Assembly: GCA_002747255.1 (NCBI GenBank)
Contig: PDUC01000045.1
Span: 1 to 64,000, forward strand
Direction: 5' to 3'
DNA: 64,000 nucleotides
From: Acidobacteriota bacterium
GTDB taxonomy: Bacteria > Acidobacteriota > Holophagae > Acanthopleuribacterales > Acanthopleuribacteraceae
Positions 34,242-43,037 of this stretch are shown here, in pieces. The first letter of the stretch is position 1. Each line of letters begins with the position of its first letter. The notes beneath the pieces are model-generated. The model worked only from the letters and a program-made list of their open reading frames with translations. It was not told where the DNA came from and made no database searches. A program made the position numbers and the translations under genes.

Positions 34242-36877
34242 GCTAATTTCTCCATTTCAGTTCTCCCATCCTGTAGAACTTTTATCTTGCGTTCGAGCTC
34301 GGCACATTCGGCCTTTGATTTTTCAACCACAGCTTCAGGAGCTTTGGCCAGAAAGCCCTTGTTATGGAGCCGACCTTCCAGACGTTGTTTTTCCTTCGCA
34401 AGTTTGGCCAGTTTCTTATCTATTTTGGCCAGTTCGGCTTGAACATCGAGGTATTCAGTCAGGTCCACCGCGGCGTTCATGCCCGTGAGAGTCAAGGGAG
34501 CCGAAGCCTTGGGCGGGTTGGTTCCCAGGTGAATGTCACCGGTTTTCGCCAACCTGGCAATGATGCTCTGATTGGTTGTAATCATGGCGTGTTCCTCATC
34601 CGTTCCCATGACATACAGTTCCAGCTCGGCATTGCCGGGCAGGTTATTGGTCTTGCGAACAGCTCGAACCCCGGTGATGATTTCCTGTATGAGACTGACA
34701 GCTTTTTGATCCTGCTCGTGAATCCAGCTTGGCGAAACTTCAGGCCAGGACTGCTGCATGAGATAATCGCCTTCCGAGCGTTCGTCCAGCTGTTGCCAGA
34801 TTTCTTCGGTAACAAAAGGCATGAAGGGGTGCAGCAACTTAAGGCAGACATCGAGGATGTACCTGGTTCTGCCAAGTAAACGGGCAGCGGTTTGCTCGTC
34901 AGCGGATTTAATCATGGGTTTCAGGAATTCCACGTACCAGTCGCAGAACTCGCCCCAGAAGAAATTGTAAATTCGACTGGCAGCACTTGCCAGTCTGAAA
35001 CTTTCAAGATCCTGCTCCACTTCGCTGGTGGTCTGTGCCAGTCTACCAAGAATCCACCTGCCGATGAGGTCCTGTTCGTGATCCGCCCAGGCCGGATCGG
35101 CTTCAACGCCTTCAAAACTCATTTGCAGGAATCTGAAAGCATTCCAGATTTTCGTACAGAAAGAGCGACCCAGTTCACTTGAGTCATCGCTAAATCGGGA
35201 GTCCGCGCCAAAAGGCGTTTGATAGACAATGGTAAAGCGAATGGCATCCGCTCCGTAGGTGTCAATGATATCCAGAGGATCCGGCGAGTTGCCCAGTGTT
35301 TTGGACATCTTTCTGCCTTGGAGATCCCTGACAATGCCGTTGAAGTAAACATCTTTGAAGGGCACTTTCCCGACGAATTCCTGTCCGGCCATAATCATTC
35401 TGGCCACCCAGAAGAAGATGATATCGGGAGCTGTAACCAGGGTTTGTGTAGGGTAGTAGTAGGACAGATCCTTGTTGTTTTCAGGCCAGCCAAAAACGCT
35501 GAAAGGCCAAAGCCAGGAGCTGGCCCAGGTATCGAGCACATCTTCTTCCTGTTTTAAATTTTCAGAGGAACACTTGGAGCAATGTGCGGGAGGTTCAACT
35601 TCACAAAGTTCGTGTCCGCAATCGAGACAGTTCCAGACGGGAATGCGATGTCCCCATTTAAGCTGTCTTGAGATACACCAGTCCTTGATGTTTTCCAGCC
35701 AATACTTGTAGGTGTTCACCCAACGCTGGGGATGAAATTTGATCTCGCCCCGCTCCACGGGAACCAAGGCTCGTTCAGCCATGCCGCGCATTTTAATGAA
35801 CCACTGTTCACTGAGATAGGGTTCGATGATATCCTTGGTTCGATAGCACCGTCCCACCGCTACGGTATGCGGCTCTATTTTTTCCAGCAAGCCCTGGGCT
35901 TCCATATCGGCAACAGTGGCTTTTCTGCACTCATCGCGATACATGCCTCTGTATTTTTCGGGAACGGCGTCGTTCATATAGGCTCTGCGATCCATGACAT
36001 TGATAAAGTCCAGGCCGTGTTTCTGACCCATTTCAAAGTCATTGGCATCGTGCGCGGGTGTAATTTTGACGCAGCCTGTTCCGAAGTCCATGTCCACGTG
36101 TTTATCGGCAAATACGGGTATTCTTCTGCCAACCAGGGGCAGTTCGACCATTTTGCCAATTAAGTGCTGGTAGCGTTCGTCATCGGGATGAACGGCAACG
36201 CCGGTATCACCCAGCATGGTTTCAGGGCGGGTGGTGGCAACCACCAGGTAATCATCGCTGTCTACCAGTGGGTAGCGAAAGTGCCACAGAAAGCTGGGTT
36301 CTTCACTGCGTTCCACTTCATCGTCCGAGAGTGCCGTTTGAAGTTTGGGACACCAATTGACAATGTAACTGCCTTTGTAGAGCAGCCCCTTGCGGTACAG
36401 CTGGACAAAGGTTTCAAGGACGGCTCTGGACAAGCCCTCATCCATGGTGAATCGTTCGCGTTCCCAGTCACAGCTTGAACCCAGTTTGCGAAGCTGCTGG
36501 ATGATGATCCCGCCAAACTTTTCCTTCCAGTCCCAAATCCGCTTCAATAGTTCTTCCCGTGACAGTGTGTCGGGGTCGATACCCTCTTCGCGCAGCTTCT
36601 TCTCGACCATGGTCTGAGTGGCAATACCGGCATGATCGGTGCCGGGCACCCAGCAGACATTGTAACCCTGCATGCGCTTGTACCTTGCCAGCATATCCTG
36701 AATCGAGTTGTTGAGCACGTGACCCATGTGAAGCATGCCTGTAACATTGGGTGGTGGAATAACCATGGTGTAGGGTTCTTTTTCGGAGTCTGGTTCACTG
36801 TGAAAACAGCCCGATTCCTCCCACCTCTTAAACCATTTTTCCTCTATTGCTTTTGGATCATAATGCTTCTCCAGCAT
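34238..36877 (-). CDS. valS: Valine-tRNA ligase
   Basis: Class Ia synthetase that charges tRNA-Val and edits Thr. The HIGH-type motif is PNVTGMLHMGHVLN (HMGH at 50-53), the KMSKS loop is GRKMSKTLGNS, and ATTRPETMLGDT marks the CP1 editing domain. The C-terminal coiled coil (AELAKIDKKLAKLAKEKQRL) is the tRNA-binding arm typical of ValS. A Cys-rich segment (CLDCGHELCEV, then HCSKCSSEN) is a zinc-binding insertion in the catalytic domain. 879 residues, normal. AGGAGG precedes the ATG. Confidence 0.97.
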   Translation of the reverse strand: MLEKHYDPKAIEEKWFKRWEESGCFHSEPDSEKEPYTMVIPPPNVTGMLHMGHVLNNSIQDMLARYKRMQGYNVCWVPGTDHAGIATQTMVEKKLREEGIDPDTLSREELLKRIWDWKEKFGGIIIQQLRKLGSSCDWERERFTMDEGLSRAVLETFVQLYRKGLLYKGSYIVNWCPKLQTALSDDEVERSEEPSFLWHFRYPLVDSDDYLVVATTRPETMLGDTGVAVHPDDERYQHLIGKMVELPLVGRRIPVFADKHVDMDFGTGCVKITPAHDANDFEMGQKHGLDFINVMDRRAYMNDAVPEKYRGMYRDECRKATVADMEAQGLLEKIEPHTVAVGRCYRTKDIIEPYLSEQWFIKMRGMAERALVPVERGEIKFHPQRWVNTYKYWLENIKDWCISRQLKWGHRIPVWNCLDCGHELCEVEPPAHCSKCSSENLKQEEDVLDTWASSWLWPFSVFGWPENNKDLSYYYPTQTLVTAPDIIFFWVARMIMAGQEFVGKVPFKDVYFNGIVRDLQGRKMSKTLGNSPDPLDIIDTYGADAIRFTIVYQTPFGADSRFSDDSSELGRSFCTKIWNAFRFLQMSFEGVEADPAWADHEQDLIGRWILGRLAQTTSEVEQDLESFRLASAASRIYNFFWGEFCDWYVEFLKPMIKSADEQTAARLLGRTRYILDVCLKLLHPFMPFVTEEIWQQLDERSEGDYLMQQSWPEVSPSWIHEQDQKAVSLIQEIITGVRAVRKTNNLPGNAELELYVMGTDEEHAMITTNQSIIARLAKTGDIHLGTNPPKASAPLTLTGMNAAVDLTEYLDVQAELAKIDKKLAKLAKEKQRLEGRLHNKGFLAKAPEAVVEKSKAECAELERKIKVLQDGRTEMEKLA

Positions 36878-37058
36878 GCGTCCTCCTAATGCGGCGACCT
36901 CTGCCTTTTTATGTCGTGAATGTGTTAATGGTATTCATTTTATTCCAGTCACTCTAATTCAAGCTGGAATGAGAAAGGATACAACAATCTTGTGATGAGA
37001 TCCAGTTCATTGAGGACTTCTTTTGGAGTGATCCCGCATTTCTGAACCGATCGAGCGG

Positions 37059-39275
37059 TCAGCGACTTCGATAACTCAACTGAAGAACAAACCGCCGTCC
37101 GGGCTCGTAGATGCCCGATCCGTGTTGTTTATAGAGTTTATCACCCAGGTTCTCGATGGAAGCATTCAATTTGAGCTGAGAGGTCATTTGCCAGAAGCTG
37201 CGCAAGTGGATCGCCGCATAGCCAGGCGTTCCTGTCGCGGGAATGCGCGTGTCATTCAAATCATCAGGTGACAGACGATTCTGATGACCTGCAAAATCAA
37301 CGTCTACGGCAAAACGGCATGGTTGACAATCCCAGCGAAGCTGAAAGTGCCCTCTTAAAGGCGGAATTCGCGTCATGGGTTCATCCTTTTCGGTTTGAGT
37401 CCCTCTGGTCAAGGCGAGATCGGCATCCAGCGTCCAGCCAAGCGGCAGTTTGTAGAGCAGGCTCAATCCCGCGCCCCATACTTCCGCACGCCCCACATTG
37501 TCCATCATAAAAACGTCCTCTCCCTGATATCGGGGATCACCTTGCCAGGTGGATGGTACCCGTTCTATTAAATTGTCGTACACAGCCGTGTAAAGCGTAC
37601 TCTGAAATAGCACCTTTGCAGAGCGATATCGATAGGTCAGATCGCCATTCCACACCGTTTCAGGCTGCAAGAACGGGTTGGGTGCATCAAACCCTTTATT
37701 GCTGAAGCCGGCAGAAAGAGCGTCTTCCAGGTTAGGAGCGCGAAAGCCCTGTGTTGCCGAAACACTCAGAAAGTGTTTGCCTGTTTTGTAGGAAAAGCTC
37801 AACACAGGAGAGAGATTGTCGTTTTCAAGCCGGGTCAGCCCAAGGGGATCGGTCAGGGTACCACTGTGTCGAACTTTGGCATATCTCAAGCCAGCCCTCA
37901 ATGTCATCTTCCCGGAGAGATTCCAGTTGTCTATGAGAAAAGCTCCATACTGAGTGTATCTGGAATCGTCGGGAAACTTGGGCTGATCAGGAGTGGTCTC
38001 ACCGGTCGTTTTGTCTTCTTTACTGGCCCAGCTATCAACGGTGTCATGAGCATAATCAAAGCCATAGATGAGTTGATGCCTGGAGATGAACTTGTTGAAC
38101 GTGGCATTGACCTGTGTGGTATCCACCGTATTGTAACTGTGTCTGATGATATCGGGTTTTTTGGCCGAAATACGGTTTCTGCCTTCCTCCTGTCTCATCC
38201 AGGCGGTACCGAACTCGAAAGCATCCCACATGAAGTGGGGCCGATCCGATTTAAATCGAATGCCGTGAAGACGGAAATCCTGCGGGCTGTAGGTCCACAA
38301 CAGGTCCTTTCCAGACCAGATGCGATCGGTTCGCGGGATATCTTCTGCCGAGGACATTAAATTCGTCATGGAAAGGGTTTCTGTCGGACCCAGTTTGAAT
38401 CCCAGGTTGAGTGAGCCATCGAGCTGATCGTAACCCGTTGGAATTTGTTCATTGACAGGACTCCCTGCCATTAAATTGCTAAAACTATTGTGTTTTAAAT
38501 GGCCTAAAGCTGAAAAGGAGGCGGAATTCCAATTAAAAAGAGCTGTTTCGATGTGCGTGCCATCAGAGGTGGATACATACTGTTCAAAACCGATGCCGTT
38601 CTCCCGATCCTGAAAAAGATCCGCCGTTAAAAGCTGAATGGTCCCCCCAAGACCATCGCTGCCATACTGCACACCGCTTGGCCCGCCCAAAACCTCTATC
38701 TGCCCAATGGCTTCAGCGGGAACCGAGTTCAAATACTGATTCAGTCCCAACCTGTAGGTTCCGTTGTTAATCCTGAATCCATCGACCAGGTAGAGCACTC
38801 TGTTACCCGACATACCACGAATAATGGGTGAACCGCCTCCGAGGTTGGTTTTCTGCAGGTGAATTTGCGCATTTTCCTTTAAAAGATCCGTTGTCAATTG
38901 AGTGGTCTTTTCCTGCTGGTCTTCGGGCCTGATGACAGTGACTTCCGCGGGACTCTCCAGGGCTAACTGTTTAATTCGATTGGCCGACACCATTTCGTAG
39001 ATAGCAAACCCGCGGTGTTGAACGTCAATTTCAATTTCTTCGTTCTGAACATACTGAGACCATACACCCAGAAACCATACCACGTCATCGGGTCCTATGA
39101 TCTCAAAACTATCGTGGAGGTCCCCGACTGCGACTGTCAACCTGCCGTTTCGCGGGAAGGCTGCGATGGTGTTGGCCTGCTTCATTTTAAAGCCCGTGTA
39201 ACTCTCCAAACCTCTAAGCTGAATATCCACTTCATTTTGCAGACCTACGTAAATCCATAAAAAGAGAAAAAACAT
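37059..39275 (-). CDS. TonB-dependent outer membrane receptor
   Basis: A 738-residue receptor that imports a ligand using TonB energy. ATG at 39275 opens a short signal peptide (MFFLFLWIYVGLQ). An unusual segment of about 90 residues precedes the plug, which runs from about 115 to 225 (GSPIIRGMSGNRVLYLVDGF, GGPSGVQYGSDGLGGTIQLL). The barrel ends IENLGDKLYKQHGSGIYEPG and RFVLQLSYRSR. Heme, B12 and siderophore receptors look alike at this level. A B12 role is attractive because the window has a full salvage operon with no other outer membrane receptor, but no riboswitch or neighbour supports it. Confidence 0.88.
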   Translation of the reverse strand: MFFLFLWIYVGLQNEVDIQLRGLESYTGFKMKQANTIAAFPRNGRLTVAVGDLHDSFEIIGPDDVVWFLGVWSQYVQNEEIEIDVQHRGFAIYEMVSANRIKQLALESPAEVTVIRPEDQQEKTTQLTTDLLKENAQIHLQKTNLGGGSPIIRGMSGNRVLYLVDGFRINNGTYRLGLNQYLNSVPAEAIGQIEVLGGPSGVQYGSDGLGGTIQLLTADLFQDRENGIGFEQYVSTSDGTHIETALFNWNSASFSALGHLKHNSFSNLMAGSPVNEQIPTGYDQLDGSLNLGFKLGPTETLSMTNLMSSAEDIPRTDRIWSGKDLLWTYSPQDFRLHGIRFKSDRPHFMWDAFEFGTAWMRQEEGRNRISAKKPDIIRHSYNTVDTTQVNATFNKFISRHQLIYGFDYAHDTVDSWASKEDKTTGETTPDQPKFPDDSRYTQYGAFLIDNWNLSGKMTLRAGLRYAKVRHSGTLTDPLGLTRLENDNLSPVLSFSYKTGKHFLSVSATQGFRAPNLEDALSAGFSNKGFDAPNPFLQPETVWNGDLTYRYRSAKVLFQSTLYTAVYDNLIERVPSTWQGDPRYQGEDVFMMDNVGRAEVWGAGLSLLYKLPLGWTLDADLALTRGTQTEKDEPMTRIPPLRGHFQLRWDCQPCRFAVDVDFAGHQNRLSPDDLNDTRIPATGTPGYAAIHLRSFWQMTSQLKLNASIENLGDKLYKQHGSGIYEPGRRFVLQLSYRSR

Positions 39276-39698
39276 CGAAAATCCGTCCACTATATAAGAA
39301 TCATGCGCAGCATCTGAAGTCAGAGAGATGGCAAGTCTTTAACGATCGATCCTCAACCGGTTAGCATCTCCGGTTGATCAAGACGTCCCTGGCCATTGAA
39401 TTGAAACACGAAACAGCCTTTTCCTCATTTCCAAGCAAGACTCATAGTAAAACCATTCCTGGGGTCGGTTATGGGACAGTCAGTGACTGCATGTTCAATC
39501 TCGGGGTAGTCTAATTAGAATTTAAGGGGAAATCAAGGAGGTTACCTTCTTTTCCATAATATTTGCACGAAATGACAAAATGTTTCAACCACACCTGTTT
39601 TTCAGTATCAGACTTGACGGTAACATGTGCATTTCAGCCGCGAATATGGAGTCATTTTCTGTTTTTTAATCATTCCTCAAACTGCTATAATGTGCATT
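39276..39698. other. Divergent intergenic region
   Basis: 423 bp between the receptor gene and the sensor gene. It holds AAGGAGG at 39535-39541, which leads into no convincing frame, and the extended -10 promoter at 39683-39691. No riboswitch was recognised. Confidence 0.45.
39683..39691 (+). promoter_or_regulatory. Extended -10 promoter, possible leaderless transcript
   Basis: TGCTATAAT (39683-39691) is a perfect extended -10. Transcription would start near 39698, one base before the ATG at 39699. No Shine-Dalgarno sequence precedes that ATG, so the mRNA may be leaderless. The -35 region is only a T-run, as tolerated with an extended -10. Confidence 0.55.
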
Positions 39699-42600
39699 AT
39701 GTTTACTCTGAGAGGGAAGAAACAAGACATCACTATTCTCGGGTGGGTTTTACTGTCTCTCTTTTTCGCTGATTCAGTTCTAGCACAATCTCTCAACTTT
39801 CAATATTACGATAGCACCACGGGTTTTCCATCCCGCAGAGTCTGGTCAATCTACCAAGATCAAACAGGCAGAATGTGGTTTGGAGATTTAGAAGGTCTGC
39901 TCTGCTATGACAGCAAGCAATACGATCTTTACCAAGCCCGACACGGGGTGCCAAGTTCACCTGTGTTATCCATTTGCGAAAACTCAAATAACCTCTATTT
40001 TGGAACTCCACGAGGAGCTGCCATTTTTGCGGATGGAAAGGCAAAACGGATTGAATCCATTCCAGAGGCACCGACTCGTGTTTTCTATTCCGTTCAGCCT
40101 GGCGTTTTATGGGTTGGAGGAGAATCAGGACTCTACCTGCTGACAGATAGTGGAGCAGAAGCGGTCCTTCCAAATGAAGACATACGTTCTGTCATTATGT
40201 TTGAGGAATCGCTCATGGTAGGCACTTACAAGGGTGACATCTTTAAAATCGACTACCCTTCCCAGACAGACAAACGATCGATCTCAATCATTGGAAAGAC
40301 ACCCAAAACAGTTCGAAGCATGGTTATTCATCAGGGCAGCCTCTGGATTGGTGCCAGCAGCGGCTTATACAAATATCAGGATGCCGTCATTAAGCCCTTA
40401 ACGCTCATTGAAGGCAAGAGTCTCGCTGTCTCGAGACTAATAAGTGACCGTGTCGATACCTTATGGATCGGAACATGGGGCATGGGAGTTGTCAGATTCA
40501 ACACTCGTACCGGGTCCATTACAAATTACGGAATTGAAAACGGTGTGCCCTCTCTATTTGTCACAAGCGCTCTTTGCGACATGGAGCAGAACATCTGGCT
40601 CTCATTTTTTAACGGTGGTGTCATTAAATACTCAGACAGAGCATTTGAGCATTTTTCTATCCACGGAGGAACGCCTATATCGCGTCTGAGCATTGACTCG
40701 AAGGGAACAAAATGGTTCACCAGCACAGAATACGGCTTGTTAAAAATGGAACACGGTTCTAAAAAAGCAGAGGTTGTTTCAGAAATCCTAAAAGATCAGC
40801 CGGCATACACTGTTTTTGTTGATTCAACCGATCGTGTCTGGGTCATTCAGCCACATAACATATTCAGCATTAAAGACGGTATTCAAACACACTATCAGCA
40901 TCCCAAGGGGCATGCGAAAGGTGCTTATCGCTGGATATTGGAAGACTCCAAGAAAAGAATCTGGTTTGGAGGAACCCGCGGTATAGCTCTTTTAAAGGAC
41001 AATAAACTGATTGATCTCACTCCAAAAGGAGATCCCATTAAACGGTTTTGGCACGCTGTCGAGCGCAAGGACGGTTCCATTGTTTTTTCTTCCATTTACA
41101 AGTTATGGTCTCATAAAGAAGGCATTTTCAATGAAATCCCCTTCAGAACCTCTGAGGAAACAGAAATCCAGTCCTTGATTTGTACCGATGACAACGACCT
41201 TCTGGTTGGAACCTCCCACGGCTTGTTCATGATAAAAGAAAACGGACAGGTTCATTTGATCGAGAACTTAAAGGATTATGACATTTCAGAAATGTTCAAA
41301 GATTCCTCTGACAAAATATGGGTGGGATCGAGAAATGGCGTTTGGTTACTGGATGGATTGAAGGCAACGAACCAATACAAGCCTAAGTCAACCATGGGCA
41401 GCATTGAAACCATTTTTGAAGACAGTGAGGGCTCCATTTGGTTCATAGCTCATAACCGCAATGTTATTTTCGACGGACACACCTGGAATGAACGTATGTT
41501 CCCATCAGGTTATACCATCAATTCTTTTACTCCTGTGCCCGCCGACATCGATGGAATCAGCTGGTTTGCCACGAACAAGGGACTGACATCTTACAACCCA
41601 AAACATCTGTTCAAGAACCGGCTAGCTCCTAAAATCAGATTTTGCAAGTTGGTTTTTAAAGATCAAAACAGCATCGACATATTAAATGAAAGCGACGTCA
41701 CCTTGCCCTACAAACGAAATTCCTTTACCATTCAATACGGCTCCAACAGTTTTATTGACGAAAAACGCAACTGCTATGACATCTCAATCGAAGGCCCCTA
41801 CACTACAGAGCAGAAACGAGTTGAAAACACCGAACTGGATTTAATGAACCTCGTACCCGGCTCCTATTGTGTGAAGCTCATCCCCTATAACGGCATGAAT
41901 CAAAAGTCGGATCAGGTCTTCACTTTTCGTTTTCAGATCTCAAAACCCATCTGGCACACCCTGCCCTTTTACCTGCTCGTTTTTGGCCTCCTGTTGCTGA
42001 TTGTCTATGGTATGATTCGGTTTCTGGAATACAGAAAAGTGTTGAAGCTGCAAAAAAGAAATGCATGGCTCGAGCAAGAACTGGAAAAGAAAACAAAGTC
42101 CCTGCTAGAAGCCAAAAAGAAGGAAACCGTTTCCGCTCTAACCGTGACGCTTTCAGATCAAATCGCTCAGCCGCTCATGAGTATTCAGGGAAATCTCGAC
42201 CTGCTAAATTGCAAAGAAAAACAAATAAGTGAAAACGCTCAAGGACAGTTCTCCAGCATTCAGGAATCATTGGATCGAATTCACAGGGTAATTCAAAAAC
42301 TGAGAAGCCTTGAAAAAATAGATTTTGACGATTACACTCCAGGCATTCAAATGTTAGATTTGAATGAAGAAAAACCCATTGATAACCATGAGAAAAAAGG
42401 CATTCTATTTGTCGATGACGAAGAAGACCTTCTCGAAATATGGAGACTGTATTTTGAAGCTCTGGAGTACAGAGTCTTCACGGCATCGAACGTGGACAGC
42501 GGCTTGGACATGGTCAGGAAACACAGCAACCGCATTCACTGCATAGTTTCCGATAACAGAATGCCGCACAAAACCGGATTCGACTTTTATCGAGAACTCA

Positions 42601-42752
42601 ATGAAACTTCATGCACCATTCCCTTTTACATTCTGACAGGTTTCGGCGTGGAGCCTCAATTAAAAGAGATGCTGAAACACGGATTGAAAGGTATTATCCA
42701 AAAACCCATTATGCTCGATGCTCTGCACAATATCGTCAAAGTTCATCTTTGA
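39699..42752 (+). CDS. Reg_prop sensor protein with degenerate kinase region and receiver domain
   Basis: A 1017-residue membrane protein. A signal peptide ends FADSVLA. About 13 Reg_prop blades follow (for example LWIGASSGLYKY, IWFGGTRGIALL, IWVGSRNGVWLL), probably two propellers in the periplasm, then a Y_Y_Y domain (about 685-755) and one membrane helix (about 757-777). The cytoplasmic part has a coiled coil and a segment shaped like a HisKA helix (about 810-840), but the H-box reads SDQIAQPL, with Asp where the phosphorylated His should be. No ATPase domain follows. A complete receiver domain ends the protein (phosphoacceptor near Asp951 in VSDNRMP, Lys near 1002). It cannot autophosphorylate, so it must be phosphorylated by another kinase or signal without phosphate. 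Confidence 0.87.
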   Translation: MFTLRGKKQDITILGWVLLSLFFADSVLAQSLNFQYYDSTTGFPSRRVWSIYQDQTGRMWFGDLEGLLCYDSKQYDLYQARHGVPSSPVLSICENSNNLYFGTPRGAAIFADGKAKRIESIPEAPTRVFYSVQPGVLWVGGESGLYLLTDSGAEAVLPNEDIRSVIMFEESLMVGTYKGDIFKIDYPSQTDKRSISIIGKTPKTVRSMVIHQGSLWIGASSGLYKYQDAVIKPLTLIEGKSLAVSRLISDRVDTLWIGTWGMGVVRFNTRTGSITNYGIENGVPSLFVTSALCDMEQNIWLSFFNGGVIKYSDRAFEHFSIHGGTPISRLSIDSKGTKWFTSTEYGLLKMEHGSKKAEVVSEILKDQPAYTVFVDSTDRVWVIQPHNIFSIKDGIQTHYQHPKGHAKGAYRWILEDSKKRIWFGGTRGIALLKDNKLIDLTPKGDPIKRFWHAVERKDGSIVFSSIYKLWSHKEGIFNEIPFRTSEETEIQSLICTDDNDLLVGTSHGLFMIKENGQVHLIENLKDYDISEMFKDSSDKIWVGSRNGVWLLDGLKATNQYKPKSTMGSIETIFEDSEGSIWFIAHNRNVIFDGHTWNERMFPSGYTINSFTPVPADIDGISWFATNKGLTSYNPKHLFKNRLAPKIRFCKLVFKDQNSIDILNESDVTLPYKRNSFTIQYGSNSFIDEKRNCYDISIEGPYTTEQKRVENTELDLMNLVPGSYCVKLIPYNGMNQKSDQVFTFRFQISKPIWHTLPFYLLVFGLLLLIVYGMIRFLEYRKVLKLQKRNAWLEQELEKKTKSLLEAKKKETVSALTVTLSDQIAQPLMSIQGNLDLLNCKEKQISENAQGQFSSIQESLDRIHRVIQKLRSLEKIDFDDYTPGIQMLDLNEEKPIDNHEKKGILFVDDEEDLLEIWRLYFEALEYRVFTASNVDSGLDMVRKHSNRIHCIVSDNRMPHKTGFDFYRELNETSCTIPFYILTGFGVEPQLKEMLKHGLKGIIQKPIMLDALHNIVKVHL

Positions 42753-42909
42753 AACTTAAAACCGTTGTTTGACAGACCGGGTAAGCGTGGATCTCCATAT
42801 GGGTGCGTTTTTCACTGGCACAAAAGGCGGACCGCATTCGGGCAAGTGCGAAAAAGCATACTTAAATCAGTTACTTAAGAAAACCTTTACAGGGAAGCCT
42901 TATTTTTGG

Positions 42910-42946
42910 TTTTCTCCGCCATTTTCCAGCTTAGCTGGAAATTTTT
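42910..42946 (+). terminator. Terminator preceded by TTTTCTCCGCCA
   Basis: TTTCCAGC (42923-42930), a TTA loop and GCTGGAAA (42934-42941) followed by TTTTT. In front is TTTTCTCCGCCA (42910-42921), one base different from the 33044 and 48652 elements. It lies 158 bp after the sensor gene stop. Confidence 0.7.
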
Positions 42947-43037
42947 ACTCTTATCCAGATAAAACACTTTATGAATCGAACTAAATGGATTACAATCAAG
43001 GAAATGAGTTAATGGTTTCAAGTTCGGGAGGAACAGC

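Noticed and set aside
39276-39600. Cobalamin riboswitch upstream of the TonB-dependent receptor
   Set aside because: A GACTGTCCCATAACCG segment recalls part of the core, but the 5' GGTGCC-type region and a proper B12-box are missing.
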